A DNA stretch of 64,000 nt, from the NCBI RefSeq assembly GCF_949987535.1, contig NC_080081.1, forward strand, positions 54,260,153 through 54,324,152, read 5' to 3'. The notes below the pieces were generated by a model that did no database searches, had not been told where the DNA came from, and saw only the letters and a list, made by a program, of their open reading frames with translations. This stretch comes from Balaenoptera acutorostrata (lineage: Eukaryota; Chordata; Mammalia; Artiodactyla; Balaenopteridae). Shown piece after piece: positions 1 to 10,990 of this stretch (its first letter is position 1; each line of letters opens with the position of its first letter). The position numbers were made by a program, and so were the translations under genes.

Positions 1-204
1 GGGTAACATGTTGGAAACAACCCTCCTTCCCCCCAACCCCACACACACACACAAAAAAAACAAAAACACTCTGCTCTGCCCAGAACTGGTATAGAATTGA
101 GTGAGAGTGAGAATACAGGCATATTACCTCATGCTAACTTGTTCTAGAAAATGAAGTCAGGGGGTAAAGAGTCTTTGAGGGTAACAGGTGTTGTGGAATA
201 CTCT
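1..204. other. Unique sequence with short simple repeats
   Basis: A C-rich start is followed by a short (AC)n run and an A-rich stretch at about 41-66. The rest shows no repeat or gene that I recognise. Confidence 0.5.
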
Positions 205-400
205 AATAAGTGCCAGCTTTTGAAGTCAGAGTCAAAACCAAATCCTGCACCTACTACTTTCTAGCTGGTCTGCCTATAAAATTTTTCTTAATCTCTGGAA
301 ATTCAGTGTCCTCATTTACAAAGGGGCATAATAAAAACTTCATCACAAGATTTTTGTGAAGATTTAATATTAACTAAACCTAAAGCTGTTATAGAGCTTT
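205..400 (+). repeat. MIR SINE, diverged
   Basis: The core reads like a MIR in plus orientation: 'tttctagctgg', then 'cttaatctctgg', 'tgtcctcatttacaaaggg', 'cataataa' and 'gtgaagatttaa' in the MIR order. It is old and non-coding. A second MIR in the opposite orientation follows at once. Confidence 0.65.
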
Positions 401-404
401 CATA

Positions 405-600
405 TGACAGGTGCTGTTTGCAGCCTTTTATGCATAATAACTCATTTAATTCTCACCCCAACCACATGAATAGATGTTATTATTATCCCCACTTTACAGT
501 AACCACAGTACAGAGATATTAAGGAATTTGTCCAAGATCACATGACTAATAAGTGGCAGAACTGGGATTTTCCCTCAAGGAGGTTTGTGCTAGAGTTCAT
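405..600 (-). repeat. MIR SINE, reverse orientation
   Basis: It reads as the complement of MIR: 'aactcatttaattctcacc', 'attattatccccactttaca', 'ttaaggaatttgtccaag', 'atcacatgactaataagtgg', 'cagaactgggatt'. The copy is ancient but easy to follow. With the plus-strand MIR just upstream it forms an imperfect inverted pair. Confidence 0.7.
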
Positions 601-1754
601 ATTTCTACTCACTCCACTGTATTGTCTCTCCATTAAAACGAGAAGTCGTTGCTTATAACTAATTGTCCAACTCAGGATCCTTTTGAGTAAAAGTGCCACT
701 AAAATAATGACACTGGAACATGATGTGTAAACAGAGCTTCTCCCAGGGAAACTAGAACATATGAGCACCTTAATGTGCCCTTCAGTACTTCACACAGAGC
801 CTTCATCTTCAAAACAGAAAAAAAAAGTAATCTAACATGATCAAGAAAAAAAGCCACAAGTATGTTTTTCGTCGAAACCTAAATATGGCAAAGTTTTCAT
901 GAAGAGTAATTATAAGAAAAATAACCCATATCTTTTTGTGAACTACGTCTAACTACTGTATCAAATTTCTCTTCCATTACCAACCTGCAATCACCACCAC
1001 CCCCATCTTGTTCTCTCTCACCACCAACCTACTGTGGGCCTCTCTTAGCATCTTTGCAGATCACAGCACTGATCTACCTATACAGAAATCAATCCAGGTC
1101 TACACTGACACTGAGAGCAATTGGTCAGGTCCCACTGCCAAAGGTTTTCCTGTTGAAGGCTCTCCTCATTCCCCCGCCCCCCCGAAGCACTGCTCACCTT
1201 CCAATGGGAATCTCCTCAGTAATCAGGGGTCTATGGCAGATGGGACCAGTAAAGATACCCAGTGAGAGGCTGAATGGCTCTTTTTGGTCCTCACTGCTGA
1301 ATTGCTATTTTTCCAGGCACAACTCACATTTATTTAAGCTATGTTGCAACACAGATGACTCAGTCTGTCTGGCATCCAAAATAAATCAACCAACATCAAT
1401 CAATGCATATGTATTGAACACCTATTTTAAGTGCACAGGGAGCTTGACCTTCAGTTTTATAGAGCCAATATTTTTCCCATCGTGCTGATGAAGAGTTTTC
1501 TTTTCCCTCCAAGGCCCACTACTCTGTCCTTGCCCTCATTGACCCTCTTTTAGGTTGTATTGACTTACCACCCAGATCAACAAGGGCACTTCGAATTTTG
1601 ATCCAGGTTTACTTGATGTTGGCCACTCTCCCATATCCTGGTGCAAATGAAAAATAGAATGAAAATTTCTCTTACTGACTCTCTGTCTCTCCATATAACC
1701 ATTCACAACCCTGAGTCTAGGAATGGAGGGTCCAGACAATGCAATGTACTCAAC
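601..1754. other. Unique sequence, no gene recognised
   Basis: No convincing gene is seen. The short open frames here overlap one another and show no recognisable domain. Around 1380-1450 'tgaacacctattttaagtgcacagg' style wording resembles an L2 or MIR tail, but too weakly to call. Confidence 0.4.
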
Positions 1755-2280
1755 GCAGGTGTATTATTTGTCTACTGCTGCAAAACAAACTACCCTAAAA
1801 CACAGTGGCTTAAAAACAGTAAACACTTGTTATCTAATGTACTTTCTATGGGTCAGGAATCTGGAAACAGCTAAGTTGAATGATTCAGGTCAGGATCTCT
1901 CATGAAGCTGCAGTGATGATGACCACCAGGGCTTCAGTCTTCTGAAGGCTTGACAGGGGCTGGAGAGTCCACTTCCAAGATGGTTCACATGGCTGTTGGC
2001 TTGAGGCCTCAGTTCCTCATGATGTGAACTTCTTCATTGGGCTTCTTGAATGTTCCTAAGACATGGCAAGTTGCTTTTCCTAGAAAAAATGATCAAAAAA
2101 AAAAAAAAGAAGAAAGTCATAGTGCCTTTTATCACCTTGCCACTATGTCACTTCCAGTGTATTTCATTCATTAGAAGCAAGTCTCTAAGTCCAGCCCACA
2201 TTCAAGAGAGAGGGGAATTCGGTTTCATCTTTTGGAAGCAAGAGTGTCAAAGAATTGTGAACATATTTCAAGATCACCTC
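1755..2280 (+). repeat. Old LTR- or MER-like interspersed repeat, family unassigned
   Basis: The stretch opens with 'tctactgctgcaaaacaaac' and 'cagtggcttaaaaacag', then 'gggtcaggaatctgg', 'cttgacaggggctgg' and 'agaagcaagtctctaagtcc'. This order is typical of a common old mammalian repeat whose copies begin with 'tgctgcataacaaa' and 'agtggcttaaaacaac'. I cannot name the family safely. An A-rich tract lies inside it at about 2093-2113. It abuts the solo LTR at 2287. Confidence 0.45.
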
Positions 2281-2286
2281 AGTAGG

Positions 2287-2709
2287 TGTATTAGTCAGGG
2301 TTCTCCAGAGAAACAGAACCAACAGGACATCTATCTATCCAGCTATCTGTATCTATCATAAGGAATTGGCGCACACAATTACAAGGGGTGGCAAGTTTAA
2401 AAACTGAAAAGCCAATATCCCAGTTCTAGTCAAAGGCCAGAAACTGCTATAGAACCAGGAAGAGCTGATGTTCCAGTTCAAAGACAATCAGGCAGATGAA
2501 AAAAGTCAGCCTTTTGTTCTATTCAGGCCTTCAACTGATTGAATGAATCCCACCCACATCATGGAAGACAATCTGCTTTGTTCAAGTCCAATGATTTAAT
2601 GTTAATGTCATCCAAAAAAATCCTAACAGAAACAATATAGAATAAAGTTTGCCAGCTATCTAGGTATCCCATGGCCCAATCTGGTTGATATATAAAATCA
2701 ACCATCACA
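2287..2709 (+). mobile_element. Solo LTR, ERVL/MLT2-like, with 5-bp TSD
   Basis: The element begins 'tgtattagtcagggttctcc' and 'agagaaacagaacc' and ends 'aaaatcaaccatcaca', so it has the TG...CA termini of an LTR. It also carries the familiar internal words 'ttttgttctattcaggcctt' and 'caactgattgaatgaat'. The 423-bp unit is flanked by the same 5 bp, 'gtagg', at 2282-2286 and 2710-2714, as expected for an ERVL-type insertion. No internal retroviral genes are present, so it is a solo LTR left by recombination. The family name is from memory of the consensus; the boundaries and TSD are read directly. Confidence 0.8.
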
Positions 2710-2819
2710 GTAGGCATTCAAAAAAGTTTATCAATAATGACATATCTGTGTTGTTCCTCTAGAATTTTATTAATTTACTGACCCATTCTCTGGAAAACAA
2801 TAATAACTCTTGTTTGCAT

Positions 2820-2990
2820 GGAATATTATGATTTGCAAACCACTTCTCAAAAGCTTTAGTAATTTAAAATTTCACAATATCCAAGATGAGAAAACTAAGG
2901 TCCAGGGAGGTTAAGTGACTTGTTCAAGGCCTCGCAGCTAATTGGAAGAGCAAAATTAAAAATCAAAGGAGAGGTTCTCTGAGTCTAGAT
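2820..2990 (-). repeat. MIR SINE, reverse orientation
   Basis: The reverse MIR words are 'caagatgagaaaactaagg', 'agggaggttaagtgacttg', 'ttcaaggcctcgcagctaat'. Diverged and non-coding. Confidence 0.6.
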
Positions 2991-3059
2991 CCATGGAATT
3001 TTCCTTCATACAGCCTTTTTGGCAATTGTACATTCTCCTAATATTTGAGGAGAATAGAT

Positions 3060-3271
3060 CAGTGGTTTTTCGCAATGTTTATAGTAGCCAAATTCCTTTT
3101 GTAATTGAAGATTTATAGAGAATGAAAGGTACTTAAAAGATAAATGAATCTGCTGAGGGTAAAGATGGGTGAGGCTGGAAGAGATGAAACTCTGCCAGCT
3201 CTGTCTCTCTTCCTCCCAGTGGCCCTTTAGGCATCATCAAGAATCTGTGACACTTGGTTTGAAATCCACTG
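3060..3271. mobile_element. Possible hAT-type MITE
   Basis: The segment starts 'cagtggttttt' and ends 'ggtttgaaatccactg', which are imperfect inverted termini of the cagtggtt type found in hAT-Charlie MITEs. The flanks 'gaatagat' (3052-3059) and 'gcctagat' (3272-3279) match at 6 of 8 positions, as a decayed 8-bp TSD would. The interior is not one I can name. Confidence 0.4.
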
Positions 3272-3575
3272 GCCTAGATCACATTGGCCTCTGTCTTGAG
3301 AATGCAGCTTTGCGGGAGGAACAGAAAGCCCATTTCTCAAGTAAGAAAGGAGTACTGGGTTGTCACTGTTATTTTACCTTCAGCCAAACAAGCATCTAGC
3401 TCTGCTGTTCTGAAGGGTTTTTCTAGGAGGAAAAGCTCAAGTTTCAATTTGGAAGGCAGAGTATTAGACTGTGATTTATCTTGAACCCCTTGTACTCACA
3501 CCTTTAAATTTGTTCTAAGTTTTATTGTTTCTGAAGTTAGATTCTCAGTTTTTTGTGTTGTAAAATGAGAATTAC

Positions 3576-3596
3576 AAAAAAAAAAAAAAAAAAAAA
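3576..3596 (+). repeat. (A)21 homopolymer
   Basis: An uninterrupted adenine run with no recognisable retrotransposon body upstream. Confidence 0.9.
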
Positions 3597-3599
3597 GTA

Positions 3600-4566
3600 G
3601 GATGCCAGAGCAAAAAAGTTTTGAAAAGGCACTTGGCAAAGTGAATGGGAACACAATTTAGAATGTCTGACTATATTACTTTTCATAATTAGAACATTTC
3701 ATGATTATAAATGGTTGATTGTAAAAGCTCAGCCAGCCTGTCAGCCAGACACCTTCAGAAGCTCTAAAAAGAATACTTTTTAAGCTTGAAAAAACCTCAC
3801 CTCCACAATAAAGTATGTTCAAATAACTCTCCCATATCTCAAATGAGCAAAGAACAGTGGTCGTGTTTCAATTCCTGACCCAGCATATTAGATCCATTAA
3901 GATATTAATTAAGATATACTATAGTTCTGTACATTTGCAGATTGCAATTCAATTAAAATAAAATTGACAAATATTAATTGAGAAATGATAGGTTCTGTGC
4001 TAGCTGAGAAGATATAAACAAACAAACAAAAAGGCACAACCTTAGGAAACCCTCAACTCAATATGAAAGACTAACAAGCACACAGGTAATAGATACACCT
4101 ATTACACAGGTAATAGATGCAGTAATAGATAGAATATAAGAGGTAGAGAAGGGAATGATAAAGTTGGGGACTTCTCAATATAACAATCTTGTGCTAGATG
4201 TTGAAAAGAATCTGATTTTTTTGGAAATAGAAAAGTTAGCCAAGTGGGGTGCCGGGCTGTGGGGTGATAGGTGGAGGGAGGAAGGCTGACTTCTAGGTAC
4301 AGGGAATAGCCTGTCTAAAGCTTTGTAGAGAGGTAGTGGGAAGTTTTAGTCCCCAGAAGCCTCTGGGCAAGTTTTGGCAGCATCAGTAAGAGAGGGGGCT
4401 TCCAGCTTCTGGTTCAGTGACAGCAGCAAGATGCTAGTACTACAGAGACATTGGCCACCCCCACTGCACACTGACCAGGTGCCTAGCCTTCAGTCCAAGG
4501 TGGCAGCAGCTCTCAATTCTGAGTAATCAGTTGTTTTCTTCCGTTGCTATTTTGATCCTTCAGATC
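3600..4566. other. Unique sequence, no gene recognised
   Basis: No gene is seen. There is a short (aaac)n stretch at about 4013-4030 and a small imperfect repeat of 'cacaggtaatagat' around 4081-4130. Confidence 0.4.
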
Positions 4567-5087
4567 TGATTTTTTTTTTCTTTTTTCCCATTTTTATTGA
4601 GATATAAGTGATATAAAAGATTGTATTAGTCCAAAGAGTACAATATGATTTGATATAAGTATATATTGTGAAATAAGCTGAGTTGCAGCCATCACCTCAC
4701 ATACTTACAATTTTTTTCCTTATAGTGAGAACTTTTAAGATCTAATCTCTTATCAATTTGCAAATACACAATACAGTATCGTTGACTATAGTCGCTGTGC
4801 TGCATATTACATCCCTATTACTAAGGTATCTTCTACCTGGAAGTTTTGACCAGTTTCACCTATTTTGCCCACCTCCCTCCTGCGCCCCCCCCAACCTCTG
4901 GCAAGCACCATCTGATCTCTGTATCTATGATTTCAGTTTGTTCAGATTCAACATATAAATGAGATGATACAGTGATATAGTATTTTTCTTTTAATGTTTG
5001 ACTTATTTCATTCAGCATAGTGCCCTCAAGGTCCATCCACAGTTTTCAAATGGCAGAATTTCCTTCTTTCATGGCTAAATAATATTC

Positions 5088-5160
<73 letters not shown>

Positions 5161-5250
5161 CATCTTCTTTATCCATTCATCCATTGATGAACACTTGGTT
5201 GTTTCCATATCTTGGCTATTGTAAATGATACTACAATGAGAATCCAATAT
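4567..5250 (-). mobile_element. Old L1 3' fragment (L1M-like), 5'-truncated
   Basis: On the minus strand this is the end of an old L1. The 3' terminus lies on the left ('ttttattgagatataagtga'). The typical end-of-ORF2 region lies on the right, with 'catctgatctctgtatctatg', 'tcaaggtccatccac', 'atcttctttatccattcat' and 'ccattgatgaacacttggtt'. It is too diverged to give a usable protein. A pure TA tract has grown inside it. Confidence 0.75.
5091..5156. repeat. (TA)33 microsatellite inside old L1
   Basis: An unbroken TA dinucleotide tract of 66 bp at the place where L1 normally has a short 'tatatata' between 'aatattcc' and 'catcttctttatcc'. It probably expanded from that seed. Confidence 0.95.
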
Positions 5251-5259
5251 GTTTTTAGC

Positions 5260-6480
5260 TTATTTCCTGTGTTGGATTCTCTCTGCTTGAAAGGCCTAGA
5301 ATAACTCATGTTATCCTGATAAGACATTGACTAATGCAAGCTCCTAGCACAGTGTTAGTGCTAAATAATAAAAGAATTTATAGGTGAAAGAATGAATAGT
5401 TGGACAGATACCTAATGAAATGAGGATGTTCTTATTCTAAAAATAAGACCTAGTTTTGGCAAAGAAGTCGTGCAATTATGGTGACATCGTGGGGTTGAAG
5501 AACAGTGTCATCAAGGAATGGAGAATTTCCTGAGGTTCTTAAACAGAAAAGGGAATGACCACAGCTTCACTGTAAGCATGTTAAGCTACACTGGAGATTT
5601 TATAATCCTCCATCAACATTCTCCAGCAAATAAGGGGAGAAAATTAGTTATCAGTTTGGCTTTGGATATTTATGAACTACAAAGTACATCCTGTCTTTTT
5701 CTGTTGAAAAATGAAAGTGCCAATGGAAAGGTTTTATACTTTTCTTTATAAACTTCTTTAATCCCTAGGTTTACTTTTGTTGTGTTTTCATACAGCCTTT
5801 GCAGGTCAAATCAGAGTTATCTGCAAACAGTTTTCATTTTCAATGAGGCCATAAAGTTTAAAATGTACAGAAAATTTTGTATTGACTATACAGCATTTGA
5901 GGCTGTGAAGGCTAAAGTGAATAGACTCTATTCTTTTTCGAGGGGAATATTTTGTCAGTAAGCTCTGGAAAACAAAGACCAGGCAGGGGAATTAGTGGGA
6001 CAGTTTGATTTCTCAGGGAGATCAATGAATATGACAGGTTAATAGATGGCACACAGCTGGTGTCAGGTTCAGAAGAAGTGATGACAAGGGACAAAGGAGA
6101 GGACAAGATGAGCATTTATAGAACCAGAGTCCAGTTCTGCATGGAAACTCAGAGACCCTGGGGAAGACAGGGGTTAGCAGTTATCTTCCCTGGGATAAGC
6201 AGAGCAATCAAAACATCTTAGACATTCGGAGGGTCCCCCAGGAACCCAGACATTTCCTCCTCAAAGCCACGGGGACACCTCCGAACAGCAGTCTGTGCAG
6301 TCAAAACATCAGCCATGGTTTCTGGATTATTCCCCCTGTGTGACATACTCCCTGAGGGAAGACAGGAAGATATTCCCACCTTGTGAAGGTCAGAAGCAGG
6401 GAAACATTTTTTCTTGTGGCCATTCCCACCCATGGGACATAGTGTAGCTGAGCAGGAAGAAAATGGTCTTAGAAATTAAA
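5260..6480. other. Unique sequence, no gene recognised
   Basis: No gene is recognised on either strand. A stretch near 5330-5390 ('ctcctagcacagtgttagtg') looks like the tail of an L2 or MIR, with low certainty. Confidence 0.4.
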
Positions 6481-6489
6481 TATACCTGC

Positions 6490-6800
6490 GTTGAAATTCA
6501 TTCTCTATTATTTATTCATCAGGCAAGTAATTCAGCCTCAATAACCTCAATTTCCTTACCCACAAAATGAGAATAATAATACTTACATCCAATGATCATT
6601 GAACACTTTGAATGAGATGCTGATGCTGCTGATGATGATAATGAATATGATACAGCAAACACTTGTGTAAAAATTACTAGAAGACACTGTTCTGAGTGCT
6701 TCACACATGTCAAGTCAAATCTATATCTAAGATACATAATATGGACAAAGTGCCTGTATAATATCCTGCACGCTGAGAATGCCTAATAAATGGCATCTTT
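6490..6800 (+). repeat. MIR-like, plus orientation, with internal extra sequence
   Basis: MIR words are seen in order: 'aagtaattcagcctcaataa', 'tttccttacccacaaaatg', 'agaataataatacttac', and later 'tgagaatgcctaataaatgg'. About 120 bp between the two parts, with a (GATGCT)-like stretch at 6617-6645, does not fit MIR. Confidence 0.5.
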
Positions 6801-7289
6801 CTCACTGATGCAGGTTGGCGGTGGTTACGGTGGTGCTATTATCATTCCTTCCCCTTGAGATTCAGCCACTAGGGCCCCTAGTGTACTTAATGGAATATGC
6901 CTTCTCATGCCTTACATGATTTACATTAATAAAAATTCTTACCTGAGGGCAGTGTGGTTGAAGCAGAATTTAGGCCACGTGTAAGAAAGCAAAACAGCTT
7001 TATTTATATTATTCTCAATATACTCATTCTCATTCATGTAATTAAAAAATAAGAGTACCATCAGGAGGGTAATTTGGGGCATGGTGAATACTGAAGTATG
7101 GGATCAAAATGTTTAAAAAGCAGAGGAAATATCTGCATGTTGAGAACATATGTTAGAAGACAAAAACAGAGAAAGTATGTGTATCTAAAGAATATATGCG
7201 ATGACCTTTTTGTAAATAAATTTTTTTTAAATAATATATACAAATGTTTACAGAAATAGTGACAAGGTGATGGCAGATGCATTGACATT

Positions 7290-7475
7290 AGAGTCAAGCT
7301 TTTAACCTGGCAAGCTGTCTAACAGGTCTCAAGTTTCTTGTCCTTGTCTACTGAACAGAAGTATTAATGTCTGCCTCACAGAGCTGGATGTGTATAACAA
7401 AGTGAAATATATGAAGTGAATAATATACTAGTCCGTATATAGTAGTCACTCAATAAATGTTAGCTCTTTCTCCAA
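7290..7475 (+). repeat. MIR SINE
   Basis: The order 'ctactgaacagaagtattaa', 'tgtctgcctcacagagctgg', then 'tagtagtcactcaataaatg' follows the MIR core and tail. Diverged. Confidence 0.5.
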
Positions 7476-7479
7476 CTTA

Positions 7480-9000
7480 AAGTCTCTAAGTTCCTTAACA
7501 ATAACAGCTGGATGAGACATTCCCAATGCATTGTGTTAAAAAACTAATTTGTGGACCCATTCTGACACAACGTAAGATCAACTTTATAGCACTTAGGGGG
7601 AGGGGGAAATGTTTAGAATTTTGTATTATATGACGAAGGACTATCATAATTAGGCAAATCATTAAGGCTAGTAAGGATCAATAATTAACTTCCTTCATCA
7701 ATTCTTTATAGAATTCAGAATATTTTTAAATGATCTTCTTTAATAGATTTAATAGGAAGATAGACAGAAAATAAAAATTAAAGAACTAGACCACCATGCT
7801 TAGCAATTAATTAACTGCCTAAGAAATACCAAGGAAGAAGACGACTTTGGAGAAGGACATTGGATACAGGTAATAAATATGCCACTTTGTCACATGCAGA
7901 TAAAACTTTGTAATAGACACAAATAATGGAAAATAAACTTCTGTAAAAATAGAATTGCAAATGAGAACTAAGAAAACTCACTGAATGTATTGAATCAATA
8001 TTTGCATTAGATAAGGGATTGTGTATTACCCCAGGAGAATTTCAAATGACTGCTGAAATTCAGTAAGGGAGGACTTGGGGAGGGGTTGGGGGTGGGGGTG
8101 ATGGTGCACACTGGTCCAAGAAATGCAGTATAAAATGGTGTATTAGGAGAGCTCGGCTCCATTTCCAGCATCGCTTAGCTTCATCTGGGACCACTCACTT
8201 GCATCTACACTAGACATTTCAAATAGAAGAGCTAGGGTAAAAGAAGAAGAGCTGCCTGTGGAGTGTCAGCTACACTAGTGACAGAAATATTTTTCTAAGA
8301 CTTCTCTCCAATTGTTAAGAACACATCTGCTGTACAACAGAAGAACTTGAGGTTTGCCTCTCTTTGCTTCAGCACCTTTATTAGTAGTACTGCAAGGTTG
8401 AAGGACAACGTCTCAGGCGAAATGTGTATGTTTTGAGCCCAAATATTCCCAGCTTGAGCTTTCTGGATTGCCTGATTAGAAATTGCTCAGAGTTATACAT
8501 GTGTTTACAACCACCCACCAACTTTATTAGGAAAACGTTTCATCCTACTAGAGGGTTGTTTTGTGTGTGTGTGTGTAACAACAAAGTATCTCCTGTTTTT
8601 CTAATCTGTTTGCAATGAATCATTTTAAATAGCAAATACTTTCTCTAGCTCCTTTCCAGGCAGCAATAACTTTATATTAAATTTGCTTTTATACAGTTTG
8701 CATTTTGAATAAAGAGAAAAGAGAAGGATTGAACTGACCTTTAGCTATTTATACCTCATAAGTGTAGTTACAGAGTCAAAATTCCCATATAATTCCCTTT
8801 ACTTCTTCCCATGTGAAGTATTTATTGAGGTACTCAGACCACCAAACATTAAATGATTGAAACAATTAAAATCCACCCCATTTCCCAAATCTCTATAAAC
8901 AGCAAATGAAAATACGTAGGAACTGTAAGAAGACGATTGAGTGATAAATATAACTTTTTCAACTAATATCAAACAACTAACACCTTTATTGATCATATAT
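7480..9000. other. Unique sequence with a G-rich motif
   Basis: No gene is recognised. A strong G-quadruplex motif (8077-8098) and a TATAAAA (8129-8135) lie close together and are listed separately. A short (GT)n tract is at about 8562-8576. Confidence 0.4.
8077..8098 (+). promoter_or_regulatory. G-quadruplex motif
   Basis: The pattern is four G, A, four G, TT, five G, T, five G: four long G runs with loops of 1-2 bases. This fits the canonical G4 rule well. It is outside any repeat that I recognise. A TATAAAA lies about 31 bp downstream. Any function is inference. Confidence 0.7.
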
Positions 9001-9004
9001 TATA

Positions 9005-9150
9005 TGAGGCAATGAGACTCGAAGTCAGAGTCAGATTCTTAAATTCAGCCTCTGCTGATGTCTGAGCTGCAAACTTGATCAATTTATTTAATTTCTCTTA
9101 GCTAAATTCCTTACTTATAAAATGAGGATAATAATATTATGAGATATTAT
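9005..9150 (+). repeat. MIR SINE
   Basis: Words in MIR order: 'agattcttaaattcagcctc', 'tgatgtctgagctgcaaact', 'aattccttacttataaaatg', 'aggataataatattatgag'. A compound microsatellite follows directly. Confidence 0.6.
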
Positions 9151-9154
9151 ATAT

Positions 9155-9178
9155 CAGTATATATATAATTATATGTAT

Positions 9179-9213
<35 letters not shown>

Positions 9214-9236
9214 GAAAGAGAGAGAGAGAGAGAGAA
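9155..9236. repeat. Compound (TA)(CA)(TA)(GA) microsatellite
   Basis: TA-rich, then (AC)n at 9179-9196, then (AT)n, then (AG)n to 9236. Confidence 0.9.
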
Positions 9237-9239
9237 AAT

Positions 9240-10205
9240 GTACCAGCTCCTAACAATTGCTTAGGAGGTTTTTGTTCTTTTCCCTACATGCAAAGGTCTG
9301 TCTTGACAGCAACTTGAGGATGTGACAAATGAAGAGAATTACCAAGTAGAACATGTTATATTTTTCCCTCAAGGGGCTACCACTTCAATAGAGCATGAAA
9401 GATACTCATTCATGAAAGTTAATTCATAATATTTTAGTATATAGAGGTTTATCATGAGATGCCCACAGAATTTAAAGGCAGATTTTATATTTGAAATTAA
9501 ACTAGCAAAATTGTACCCCATTGGATGGGAAAGGCCATCTGTTGAGGGGGTTCAGTACAAACAAGCATCAGCAAATGCAAACTTGAGGAAGTTTGGGAAA
9601 AACCCAAAACCAAACAAACATGCCAGGCTGGATTTGTGGTTGTAGTGAGACAGACGTCAAGGAAGCCCAGAGTACTAGACACTCATGTTCTGGTCATCAA
9701 CCCAACAGATGTGACAATTGTCTTCACTTTCTTTGTTCTGATACCAGGCTCACAAAACAACTGTTTGATCATAACTTGACTTCATAGGCTTTCATCTTGG
9801 GGAAAGAATTTACTGACCTAAGAACACACTTGTTCCCTCTGTTTGGAAGTTCTGTTTTCATTTAAACTTTTTATCATAAACTAATAAATATACCAATTAA
9901 CTATGAGTTTAATTAACCAGAATCATTTCCCTTGAACCTGGTCATCTTTGGACACAAAGACAAACCAAATGAGGCTCTGGACTACCAAACTGTGCTCAGA
10001 TCCTAGATCATGTGAGGTGACATGATTTTTCACTCTCAACAAATACTAAGCAACGTGGTTTATGTTAGTGCTTCAAAATTAAAACCCAGAACAGAACAGA
10101 ACTAGAAAGAAATACTCTTATTTAATGGTTAAGCTATTGGAAATATAAAACAGTGGATAAAACCTCAAATGTCACAACAATCGTTCTACTGTGGTTACAC
10201 AGAGC
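9240..10205. other. Unique sequence, no gene recognised
   Basis: No repeat family or coding domain is recognised. The small open frames around 9454-9787 overlap on both strands and show no motif. Confidence 0.4.
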
Positions 10206-10210
10206 CACTG

Positions 10211-10263
10211 TTTTTGTTTTGTTTTGTTTTTTGTTTTTAACATCTTTATTGGAGTATAACTGG
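10211..10263 (-). mobile_element. Very short L1 3' end, 5'-truncated
   Basis: On the minus strand it reads 'gttatactccaataaagatg' followed by an A-rich tail. This is the 3' terminus shared by the full-length L1s here. Only about 25 bp of element plus tail remain. Confidence 0.6.
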
Positions 10264-10884
10264 TTTGTTTTGGGGTTTGTTTAAATATACATTCATACCA
10301 ATAACCACATTCTACTGAAGCCATAAATCCCAACATATGTGGTTGGGACCCAGTATTAAGGAAGTCTGGGTTTCCATACTTTTTAAAACGTTCCAGGTGT
10401 TTCTAGTGTATAGGTTTGTGAATCCATGGACCTGTAGGCAATTAATATAAAGGGTTAAAGCAGACCAGGTAGAAGCTATAGGTAAACCCAGTCTAAAGGG
10501 ACAGCCCTTATTCCTCTATAACTAACTATTCCCTTCTGGAATTGCAGACTCATTGCCCATGGATCTTTGGTATGTTTGAGAAAATTCAGAAATCTGGAAT
10601 TTTTGAAATTCTCCAATTTTCAATATTTAACAAAGAATTCAAAGCTTTAAATATTATTCTGTAAATTTCACAAAACATATTGTCTGGCCATGAGCTTGTG
10701 TCCTCTGATTAGAAACCAAGAAAGGCTATGTGACATGCAAAGCCATCATAGAGGTTCAAATACACCAAGTCTTTAAACAGCAAGGACAAAATTAACACTT
10801 ATACTGATGTGTTGACATCCTATAGATAAGATGATCAATTGGTGTAGTGTTTTGCTTTTCCTATTGATATTATACCTTGACTTT

Positions 10885-10990
10885 GGTTGAGAGCCTAAGT
10901 GTCTTGAAGGCAGAAATTAGATTTAGTTTATGTTAACTTCACTTCTCTAGTCCTGAATACATCCTTGGGCATTTATAAATCCTTGATCAT
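10885..10990 (+). repeat. L2 3'-end fragment (tentative)
   Basis: 'gtcttgaaggcagaaattag', 'cttctctagtcctgaataca' and 'gggcatttataaatccttga' follow the L2 3' end consensus order, with strong divergence. Confidence 0.35.

Noticed and set aside
2287..2709. Provirus with coding genes
   Set aside because: Only one LTR is present between matching 5-bp TSDs; there is no internal region.
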